The position numbers and the translations under genes are program-made. From NCBI GenBank assembly GCA_017959645.1, contig JAGDAE010000178.1:1-8694 (forward strand): DNA of 8,694 bases, in the 5' to 3' direction. Below are positions 1 to 6,230 of the stretch, in pieces. The DNA comes from Kiritimatiellia bacterium. Its GTDB lineage: Bacteria; Verrucomicrobiota; Kiritimatiellia; RFP12; UBA1067. Under the pieces are notes generated by a model. It was not told the DNA's origin and made no database searches. It saw only the letters and a program-made list of their open reading frames with translations. The stretch's first letter is position 1; every line of letters starts with the position of its first letter.

Positions 1-399
1 GGCGACGCAGCCGCGCTCGCCCTTGATGCGTACCGCCGGCACGCGCTCGTCCACGCCGATGACGACCTTCCCCGGCAGTATGCGGCGGATGCGGACGTCT
101 TTTATGTTGGGTATTTTCGCGAGTATGCGCTCGCGCTCCTTGCGGAAGTTTATTTTCGCCAGATTCGCGCCTTTGCGAAGCCCGAATTCGTCGGCGATGA
201 CGTCCGCCTTGACCATCGCGCCGTCCGAAATCTCGACCTGCGAATCCATGTCGGTTATTTCGCACTGCTCGAGCCACATCTCCTCGAGCGTCGAGTACGC
301 GCACGCGACGGCGGCCGCCAGCGCCAAGGCCGCGGCGATTCCGGCGACGATCTTGAAGCCGCGCCGGTTCGCGTTTCTGCTTATCTTGTTCTTCTTCAT
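1..399 (-). CDS. ftsQ: Cell division protein FtsQ, N-terminal part (runs off window edge)
   Basis: Only the first 133 codons are present. The protein starts MKKNKISRNANRRGFK, a short basic cytoplasmic tail, followed by one Ala-rich membrane segment at about residues 16-35. An FtsQ-type POTRA domain then follows at about residues 45-125: 'LRKGANLAKINF', 'IPNIKDVRIRRILPGKVVI' and 'DERVPAVRIKGE' match the usual pattern of a hydrophobic strand, R-x-LP and an ER-P-A turn. FtsQ is the bitopic periplasmic-facing subunit of the divisome that binds FtsB/FtsL. The start ATG lies 7 nt after the ddl stop and is preceded by AGGGG overlapping that stop. This gives the classical ddl-ftsQ order of the dcw cluster and suggests co-transcription with ddl. 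The C-terminal beta domain lies outside the window. The family call rests on topology, POTRA pattern and context. Confidence 0.85.
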   Translation of the reverse strand, partial: MKKNKISRNANRRGFKIVAGIAAALALAAAVACAYSTLEEMWLEQCEITDMDSQVEISDGAMVKADVIADEFGLRKGANLAKINFRKERERILAKIPNIKDVRIRRILPGKVVIGVDERVPAVRIKGERGCVA

Positions 400-406
400 G
401 CCGCCC

Positions 407-1300
407 CTAGTCGTGTTTCGCCGCCGCCAGAATGCGTTCGCAGACCCCGGCGAACGAAAGCCCGGTCTTCATGCCGGCCTTCGGCACGAGCGAATGCGAG
501 GTGAAGCCCGGCGACGTGTTCAGCTCGAGTACGCAGCATCTGCCGAGCGGCGATATCCTGAAATCGACCCTGGTTACGCCGCGGCAGCCGATCGCCGCGT
601 ATGCGTCGAGCGCGGTCTTCCTGAGCTTTTCCGAGAGCTCCGCGTCCTCGATGAACGGATATGCCGTCTCGCCGGAGTTGTATTTCTCGTCGTATCCGTA
701 CCAGCCGCCTTTCGCGACGATCTCGATCGCCGGCAGCGCTTCGCCGTCGATGATGCCGACCGTGGCTTCGCGTCCGGGCACGAACTCCTCGACCAGAATC
801 TCGTTTCCGGTTTTCATGGCCGCGAACGCGGCGTCGCGCGCCGCCGCCCAGTCCCCGGCGCGGGATATCTTGGAGATGCCGACCGAGCTGCCGTCGCACG
901 GCGGCTTCGCGACCGCCGGCAGCGGAAGCGGACAGGCCGGGGTGTCGCGCGACGCCAGGGTCCACGGCGCGGTCGGAACGCCGTTCATCTCCAGCGCCAG
1001 CTTCGTCTTGATCTTGTCCATCGCGATCTGCGACGCTTTCGCGCCCGGACCGGTGTAGGGAATCTTCCGCGCGTCCAGCGCCGCCTGCACGCCGCCCGAA
1101 TCACCCCATCACCCGTGAAGGGCGATGTAGACCGCGTCCACGCCGTCGGGCATGCCGTCGAGACTGTCCGAGTCGAGAACGACCGGCACGACTTCGTATC
1201 TGCCGAGCGACGCCAGCGCGCCGGCGACGTTCCTTCCGCTTTCCAGAGACACCTCGCGTTCGTTCGAGACGCCTCCCATCAAAACCGCAATTTTTCTCAT
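407..1300 (-). pseudogene. ddl: D-alanine--D-alanine ligase interrupted by an in-frame TGA (codon 64)
   Basis: Ddl joins two D-Ala with ATP for peptidoglycan precursor synthesis (ATP-grasp fold, cytoplasm). Read through the TGA, the frame is 297 residues, a normal Ddl length. Visible motifs are MRKIAVLMGGVSNEREVSLESG at the N-terminus (E of the EREVS motif), ALHG at 60-63, VQAALD at 71-76, PYTGPGAKAS, the omega-loop-like GSSVGISK near 137, YDEKY near 203, the Mg/ATP residues R-x-D near 244, and LELNTSPGFTSHSLVPKAG near 257-275. The TGA at 1109-1111 falls in the variable residue right after ALHG of the family motif HGxxGEDGxxQ. The frame is identical on both sides, so it is a substitution-type nonsense codon, not a frameshift. 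The next residues read WGDSGG where GEDG is usual. Start ATG 1298-1300 was chosen because upstream codons lie in the promoter. The two halves alone would not be a working enzyme. Alternatives are sequencing error, a real nonsense mutation or recoding. Confidence 0.88.
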
Positions 1301-1307
1301 TAAGGAT

Positions 1308-1316
1308 ATTATACCA
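1308..1316 (-). promoter_or_regulatory. Extended -10 promoter for ddl, predicted leaderless start
   Basis: On the minus strand the sequence reads TGG-TATAAT (1316 down to 1308), a perfect -10 with the TGn extension. Seven bases separate it from the ddl ATG, so transcription should begin at or one base before the start codon. No Shine-Dalgarno sequence lies before the ATG (ATCCTTA only), which fits a leaderless mRNA. A TTGTGC at 1331-1326 could be a weak -35, but the 12-nt spacer is too short. Confidence 0.6.
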
Positions 1317-1318
1317 AA

Positions 1319-1350
1319 TTTTTTTGCACAAGGGGGGTTGCGCAAAAAAA
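1319..1350. repeat. 32-bp near-perfect palindrome between divergent promoters
   Basis: The arms are TTTTTTTGCACAA (1319-1331) and TTGCGCAAAAAAA (1338-1350), complementary at 12 of 13 positions, around a loop of six G (1332-1337). The T-run comes before and the A-run after the stem on both strands, opposite to an intrinsic terminator. The right arm contains the TTGCGC -35 of the tRNA promoter. The position between divergent genes suggests an operator or a shared promoter geometry. No protein partner is known from this window. Confidence 0.6.
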
Positions 1351-1366
1351 CAAAATAGGGTAAAAT
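1338..1366 (+). promoter_or_regulatory. Promoter for tRNA-Ser (and probably the downstream operon)
   Basis: The -35 is TTGCGC (1338-1343) and the -10 is TAAAAT (1361-1366), with an exact 17-nt spacer. This predicts a start near 1373, about 14 nt before the mature tRNA 5' end. No second promoter is evident between the tRNA and the ketosynthase-like gene, so the same promoter may drive both. Confidence 0.55.
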
Positions 1367-1386
1367 ACGCGCCGTCAAAACGATTT

Positions 1387-1480
1387 GGAGGGATGGCCGA
1401 GTGGCTGAAGGCAACGGTTTGCTAAATCGTCGTACGGGTTAACTCCCGTACCGGGGGTTCAAATCCCCCTCCCTCCGCCA
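1387..1480 (+). tRNA. tRNA-Ser (anticodon GCT), CCA encoded
   Basis: The full class II cloverleaf can be drawn. The acceptor GGAGGGA (1387-1393) pairs with TCCCTCC (1470-1476). The anticodon stem ACGGT/ATCGT (1414-1418/1426-1430) encloses TTGCTAA with anticodon GCT at 1421-1423. The long variable arm is TACGGG/CCCGTA (1433-1438/1445-1450), and the T stem GGGGG/CCCCC (1453-1457/1465-1469) encloses TTCAAAT. Discriminator G1477 and a genomically encoded CCA (1478-1480) follow. The long variable arm and GCT identify a serine tRNA reading AGC/AGU codons. It lies 17 nt upstream of the ketosynthase-like gene on the same strand. Confidence 0.97.
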
Positions 1481-1497
1481 CTCCCGGCCCGAAACAG

Positions 1498-2901
1498 ATG
1501 GAGTGTTCGATTTCTATCGTCGGCATGAGTTGCCGCTTTGCGGGGTGTCCGTCGCCGGACGCGCTTTGGGCCGCGGTCATGGCGCGGCGCAGCAATCTCG
1601 CGCCGCTGCCGCCCGACCTCGCGCTGCCGGTCGGCAGGAAGGGCGTGTTCGCGCGCCCGTATCCCTCGCGGCTGGGGCAGCTCGGCGATCTCTACTCCTG
1701 CGTGCCGTCGATGCAGACCTTCCCGCGCCAGGTGAACGCCGGCGAAAACCAGGACCTCTACTTCGCGACCCAGCTCGCGTTCGACGCGCTGGCGGACGCC
1801 TCGATGCGCCCGCGCTCCAGAACCCCGCTCGAAGGCAGCGTGCGCCTCGGCTACGCCCCGCCGTTCAACGCCTCGACGATGAACTGGCTCCAGCACACCG
1901 AATTTCTCGACCAGACGATGGAGGTGATCAGGCGGTTTTTCCCGCACGCTCCGCCCGAGCGTCTCGACGGCGTGCGCGAAAAGCTTGTCGAATCGCTGCC
2001 GGTGCCCGACGCCTCGTCGTTCCTGCTCGGAACCGGCTACCGGTTCGCGTCGTGGATATCCCGCGAGTGCGCGTTCGCCGGGGTGTCGTCGATAATGGAC
2101 GCCGGCATGCTTACCGGCGCGGCGACGGTCGACGCGGCGGTCTGCGATCTCGTCTGCGGCAACGCCGACATCGCGCTCGCCGGCGCGGTCACGCCGCCGG
2201 TGTCGCGCTCGTACCTGGAGGGGCTGTCGGGCGGCGTCCCGTTCTCGGAGCGTCCCGAGCTGCGTCCATTCTCCGCCGTGCAGGACGGCACGATACCGGG
2301 CGAAGGCGGCGCGTTCTTCGTGCTCAAACGGCGCGCCGACGCCCTGCGCGACCGCGACCGCATCTACGCCAACATCCGCGCGGTCGCGATCGGCCGCACC
2401 GTCGACACCGAAACCGGACACGTGCTCGGCAAGGCGGCCGAAAAGGCGCGCGTCGACCCTACGACGATCGGACTTGTCGAGGCGGACGGCTCGGGAATCG
2501 GGCAGTCCGAGAGCCGCGAGGTCGCCGCGCTGCAGCAGATATGGGGCGAACACCGTCCGGGGCGCCCGCTCGTCGGCATCGGTTCGGTGAAGGGCAATAT
2601 CGGCCATACCCTGCGCGCCGCGATGGCGGCGGGAATGGCGAAGGCGGCGATGGCGCTCAAATACCGCATCCTGCCGCCCCAGGTGGCGGTGGAGAATCCG
2701 CTCGCCGCGCTTTCCAGCGCGTCGTCCAGCGTCTATCTGCTGTGCGAGGCCAGGCCTTGGGTGTCGGGCGACAGCTCGCGTCCGCGCCGCGCCGCGGTGC
2801 TCGGCTCGAATTTCGACGCCAGCGAACGCGTCGAGGCGTCGGCGCGCGGCGGCCGCGCGGCGGCGATTCTGCTCGAAGAGGAGCCGGAGACGAGAGAATG
2901 A
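1498..2901 (+). CDS. Ketosynthase-like protein lacking catalytic Cys and first His (PUFA/enediyne-type KS homolog)
   Basis: A 467-residue thiolase-fold beta-ketoacyl synthase relative. It begins with the PKS-type signature ISIVGMSCRFAGCPSP (5-20) and continues through a segment LQHTEFLDQTMEVIRRFFP (131-149), of a kind I recall from PUFA/iterative lipid synthase KS domains. Later come GNADIALAGAV, RPFSAVQDGTIPGEGGAFFVLKRR and GSVKGNIGH (362-370). The nucleophile motif D-x-A-C-S-S is replaced by DAGMLTG (201-207), so Cys is Met204. The first catalytic His in E-A-H-G-T-G is Asp330 (EADGSG). Lys365 and His370 are kept. The C-terminal GFGGxNAH motif is also lost. It should not condense acyl chains; a chain-length-factor-like or scaffold role is inferred. 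The stop overlaps the next start (ATGA). There is no strong Shine-Dalgarno sequence 5' of the start, and the leader after tRNA 3' processing would be only about 17 nt. Confidence 0.88.
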   Translation: MECSISIVGMSCRFAGCPSPDALWAAVMARRSNLAPLPPDLALPVGRKGVFARPYPSRLGQLGDLYSCVPSMQTFPRQVNAGENQDLYFATQLAFDALADASMRPRSRTPLEGSVRLGYAPPFNASTMNWLQHTEFLDQTMEVIRRFFPHAPPERLDGVREKLVESLPVPDASSFLLGTGYRFASWISRECAFAGVSSIMDAGMLTGAATVDAAVCDLVCGNADIALAGAVTPPVSRSYLEGLSGGVPFSERPELRPFSAVQDGTIPGEGGAFFVLKRRADALRDRDRIYANIRAVAIGRTVDTETGHVLGKAAEKARVDPTTIGLVEADGSGIGQSESREVAALQQIWGEHRPGRPLVGIGSVKGNIGHTLRAAMAAGMAKAAMALKYRILPPQVAVENPLAALSSASSSVYLLCEARPWVSGDSSRPRRAAVLGSNFDASERVEASARGGRAAAILLEEEPETRE

Positions 2902-5900
2902 ACGCGCCGGCCAACCTCTCCCGCACCGAACTCGTCGTCGTCTCGGCCGAAAACGACGGTCTGCTCGCCGGCGAAATCTCGCGCCTCGTCGGCTTCATCG
3001 ACCGCGTCCCCGAAGTGCCGCTCCCAGACCTCGCCTACACCTGCTCGCTTTCGCCGGGGAAATCGGTCCTCGCCGTCGTCGCCGCCGACGTCGACTCCCT
3101 GCGCGCGCGGCTCGTCTCGGCGCGTTCGCGGATCGAAAACGGCCAGACCGCCCGCGTGTGCGACAAGAGCGGAACCTACTTCTTCAGAAAGCATCTCCTC
3201 GGCGAAGGCGAGGGCAAGCTCGCGTTCGTCTACCCGGGAGTGATGGGGTTCTATCCGGACATGCTGCGCGACATCGCGGTCGAGTTCCCGGAATGCCGTG
3301 CTGCCTTCGACGAGCTCGAGGAGGCGATGGCGAAAAACGACGATTTCACGCCTTCGAACTTCATCTTCCCGCCGGCGCCGTACTACAGCCGCGATGCGGA
3401 TATCTTCAAGTCCGGCGCCTACGCCCAGGCGCTGGTCGCGACTTTCGCCGCATCGTCCGCGCTTACCCGCCTCTTCGCGCGCCTGGGCATGGAGCCGGAC
3501 GGCGGTCTCGGCTGCGCGGGCGGCGATCTCGCCGCGATGATGCGCTCGGGCGCGGCGGGCGAAATGTCGCGCCCGGACCGCGTGCGGGCGATAGGCGAGA
3601 TATACGCGCTCGTCGACAAGGCGGTCGGGCACGCGGGCCTGCCCGCGGCGTCGATGTATTCGGTGCTGCTTCGCCGCGACGGCGAAATCGACGCCGCGCT
3701 GGAGGACTTTCCGCCGGGGAAAGTGTCGGTCGCGATCGACTTCTCGCCCCGGCAGAAGACGGTCTCGGTCGAACCCGGTTTCGAAAAAGAGGCGACTGCG
3801 GCGCTCGAGGCCGCCGGCGCGCGGCTCGCGAAACTCGATCTCGACCGCCCGTTCAATACGATGAAATGCGCGGCGATCGTGCCGGCCGTGAAGAAATTCG
3901 TCTCGTCGTGGGTGCGCCACGACGCCGTGTGCGACGTCTACTCGTGCGCCAGCGCCTCGAAAGTCCCGCCCAGACCGCGCCACGTGCGCAACGACCTGGC
4001 CGACCGCTGGGCGAAACCGATACGCCTCGCCGATACCGTCCGCGCCATGCGCGACGACGGCTATCGCGTGTTCCTCGAAGTCGGCCCCGGCGGCATGATC
4101 GCGTCGGCGGTCGACGATACGCTGAAGGGAACCGGCGACTGTGCCGCGATCGCCGCAAATTCGTCGAGGCGGCGCGGACTGCTCGCGCTCCAGCATGCGG
4201 TCGCGCAGCTGGCCGCCCTCGGCGCCCGGCTCGATCTCTCCGCCGCCTACGCCGGACGCAAGGTGCGCAAGATCGATTTCGATTCCGCCATCTCGCTGGA
4301 GGTCCGCAAGGATTCGGAGATGAAACTGTCGCGCTCGTTCCCGCGCCTTACGCTGCTCGGCGAGGACGGCGTGCCGATGGACGGCGCGAGCTTCCTCACC
4401 GAACCGCAGGGACGCGGCGCGAAAGCCGCCCAGCGCGCCGCCGCGGTCGCCGCCCAGATGCGGCGCCAGCGCCGCTTCGATTTCGGCGCCGCCCAGCCGA
4501 TGGTGTCCGACGCCGACGTGATCGAGAAAAACCTCGGCGCGGTCGAGATAACCAAGACCTTCAGGTTCGCCGACGCGCCTTTCCTCGCCGATTTCGCCCT
4601 GGGCAACAGCCAGCTCTCCTACAGCGACCCGAATCTCAAGGGACTGGTCCTGCTCGCGGTGCCGGTCGGCGCCGAGATCATGGCCGAAGTCGCGAACATG
4701 GTCGTTCCCAACCAGCAGCTGACCGCGGTCGAAGACCTTTCCTGCCGCCGGATGGTCGCGTTTTCGTCCGGCGCGCTGAAGCTCTACGTCCGCGCCGAGC
4801 GGGTGGCGTCTGGCGCCGCCGGCGTGGCCGCGGTCAAGGTGCAGCTGCGCGACGACAGCCCCGACGCCGCCTACACCTGGCCGGTCATGGAAGGGCTTTT
4901 CCTGTTTTCCCCGCGCCGGGCGGGATGCGTGCCGGTCGACGTGCAGCCGCTCGCCAAGCCGCGCAACGTGCACTGGTCGGGACGCGAAATCTACCCCGCG
5001 CGCCTTTGCAGCGGCAGGCGGCTGCGCGGAATAACCTTCGCCGACGCCTGGAGCGAATCGGGGCTCGACTACGTGGTCGCCGTGCCGTCGTCGGCGAGCG
5101 CGTTCTCGTTCACCCGCTTCCCGATCTGGCAGATCGACCCGCTGCTGCTCGAATCGGCCGTGGGCGGCTTCGCGCTCTGGCGAAGCCACGAGAAGTTCGC
5201 CGGCGCGTTCTCGTTCCCGTTCAGGGTGCGCAGAATCGAATTCCGCGGCGCGACGCCGCCGGAGGGCGCGTCGCTCAAATGCTACATGCGGCTCACCGGC
5301 GTAACCCCAAAATCGCACATCTGCGACATTTCGGTGACGGACGGAAACGGCGGCGTGCTGATCTCGGTGTCCGGCTGGGAAGAGCTTACCGAACGCGTCC
5401 CCGAGGAATACCGCAACATGGTCCTGCAGCCGGCAACCACCTTCATAACCGAGCCGCTGCCGCCCGAAATGATGGGCAAGCCGTCGACCGACGTCGCCAG
5501 CGCCTTCATAACCGACGTCCCCTACCCCATATTCGAACGCAACGAGGAACTGTGGCTGAAGACGATGAGCCATATCGTGCTCAACGCGCAGGAACGCGAC
5601 GAAATGAAGGCCAAATTGTCCGGCTCCGCCAGCCGGCGCACCGAATGGCTCTTCGGGCGTATCGCCGCCAAAGAGGCGGTCAGGCGCTTTCTCAAGGATT
5701 TCTGCCAGGCGCGCTGGAGCGACGCCGACGTCGGCATATGGGCCGACGACAGCGGCAAGCCCCACCCGATCGGCGAATGGAACGACTATCTGACGACCCG
5801 CCTCGACATAGCGATCGCCCACACTTCGCAGTTCGTGGTCGCCGTCGCCGCCGCCAACGCCAAGGTCGGGGTGGACGTGGAATCGGTCGCGCGCGACCTG

Positions 5901-6230
5901 TCGGGCGAATTCTGCGACGGCGTGTTCTCCCCCGAGGAACAGGCGCTCGCGAAAACGTCCTCCAGCCCGTCGCTCGCGCTTATCCGCTTCTGGTGCGCGA
6001 AAGAAGCGGTCTCGAAAGCGCTCGGAACCGGCATACGCTATCCGCCGAAGGAAATGCGGATATGCTCGTTCGATCCGTCCGGTGGCTTGATCTCGGTGCT
6101 GCTCGACGGCGCGTGGCTCGCGGCCTTCAAGAGTCTCAGGGGACGCGAAATCTCGGTCGCCTCGCGCATAATCCGCGACCACGCCCTCGCGTTCTGCTTC
6201 CTTTCCGCTTCGCTCTTCAACGATGGCTGA
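2898..6230 (+). CDS. Multidomain protein: degenerate acyltransferase and dehydratase with C-terminal phosphopantetheinyl transferase
   Basis: 1110 residues. Residues 1-95 resemble the KS-AT linker of type I PKSs. Residues 107-440 form an AT-like domain: 'LAFVYPGVMGFY' replaces the PGQGSQ segment, GCAGGD (205-210) replaces GHSxGE (Ser to Ala), FNT (319-321) replaces FHS (His to Asn), and VYSCASASKVPP plus FLEVGPGG (392-399) are typical. Residues 455-545 are an Ala/Arg-rich linker with no carrier Ser motif. Residues 550-840 form a double-hotdog DH-like domain: PFLADFALGN (561-570) has Phe where the catalytic His is expected, and DPLLLESAVGG (747-757) has Glu and Gly instead of Asp and Gln. Residues 905-1105 form an Sfp-type PPTase with AHT, GVDVES (991-996, Mg ligands) and FWCAKEAVSKALGTG (1031-1045), apparently intact. 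It would charge carrier proteins with phosphopantetheine. Order KS|AT-...-DH-PPTase recalls enediyne PKSE without ACP and KR. A GGAG site precedes the start. Confidence 0.85.
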   Translation: MNAPANLSRTELVVVSAENDGLLAGEISRLVGFIDRVPEVPLPDLAYTCSLSPGKSVLAVVAADVDSLRARLVSARSRIENGQTARVCDKSGTYFFRKHLLGEGEGKLAFVYPGVMGFYPDMLRDIAVEFPECRAAFDELEEAMAKNDDFTPSNFIFPPAPYYSRDADIFKSGAYAQALVATFAASSALTRLFARLGMEPDGGLGCAGGDLAAMMRSGAAGEMSRPDRVRAIGEIYALVDKAVGHAGLPAASMYSVLLRRDGEIDAALEDFPPGKVSVAIDFSPRQKTVSVEPGFEKEATAALEAAGARLAKLDLDRPFNTMKCAAIVPAVKKFVSSWVRHDAVCDVYSCASASKVPPRPRHVRNDLADRWAKPIRLADTVRAMRDDGYRVFLEVGPGGMIASAVDDTLKGTGDCAAIAANSSRRRGLLALQHAVAQLAALGARLDLSAAYAGRKVRKIDFDSAISLEVRKDSEMKLSRSFPRLTLLGEDGVPMDGASFLTEPQGRGAKAAQRAAAVAAQMRRQRRFDFGAAQPMVSDADVIEKNLGAVEITKTFRFADAPFLADFALGNSQLSYSDPNLKGLVLLAVPVGAEIMAEVANMVVPNQQLTAVEDLSCRRMVAFSSGALKLYVRAERVASGAAGVAAVKVQLRDDSPDAAYTWPVMEGLFLFSPRRAGCVPVDVQPLAKPRNVHWSGREIYPARLCSGRRLRGITFADAWSESGLDYVVAVPSSASAFSFTRFPIWQIDPLLLESAVGGFALWRSHEKFAGAFSFPFRVRRIEFRGATPPEGASLKCYMRLTGVTPKSHICDISVTDGNGGVLISVSGWEELTERVPEEYRNMVLQPATTFITEPLPPEMMGKPSTDVASAFITDVPYPIFERNEELWLKTMSHIVLNAQERDEMKAKLSGSASRRTEWLFGRIAAKEAVRRFLKDFCQARWSDADVGIWADDSGKPHPIGEWNDYLTTRLDIAIAHTSQFVVAVAAANAKVGVDVESVARDLSGEFCDGVFSPEEQALAKTSSSPSLALIRFWCAKEAVSKALGTGIRYPPKEMRICSFDPSGGLISVLLDGAWLAAFKSLRGREISVASRIIRDHALAFCFLSASLFNDG

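Noticed and set aside
1109..1111. TGA read as a reassigned sense codon throughout the genome
   Set aside because: Three neighbouring genes end in TGA exactly at overlaps or sensible ends, and Trp is encoded by TGG throughout.
23..1303. Plus-strand open frame of 426 codons opposite ftsQ and ddl
   Set aside because: Antisense shadow; the minus strand encodes recognisable FtsQ and Ddl.
1319..1350. Palindrome as an intrinsic terminator
   Set aside because: The T-run precedes and the A-run follows the stem on both strands, and no gene points into it.
1459..2607. Minus-strand open frame of 382 codons opposite the KS-like gene
   Set aside because: Arg/Ala/His-rich shadow overlapping a tRNA end; the plus frame has KS motifs.
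2733..6182. Minus-strand open frame of 1149 codons opposite the large synthase-like gene
   Set aside because: The product is rich in Arg/Gly/His/Asp without family motifs. It is the expected stop-free shadow of a GC-rich coding strand; the plus frame has clear PKS and PPTase motifs.
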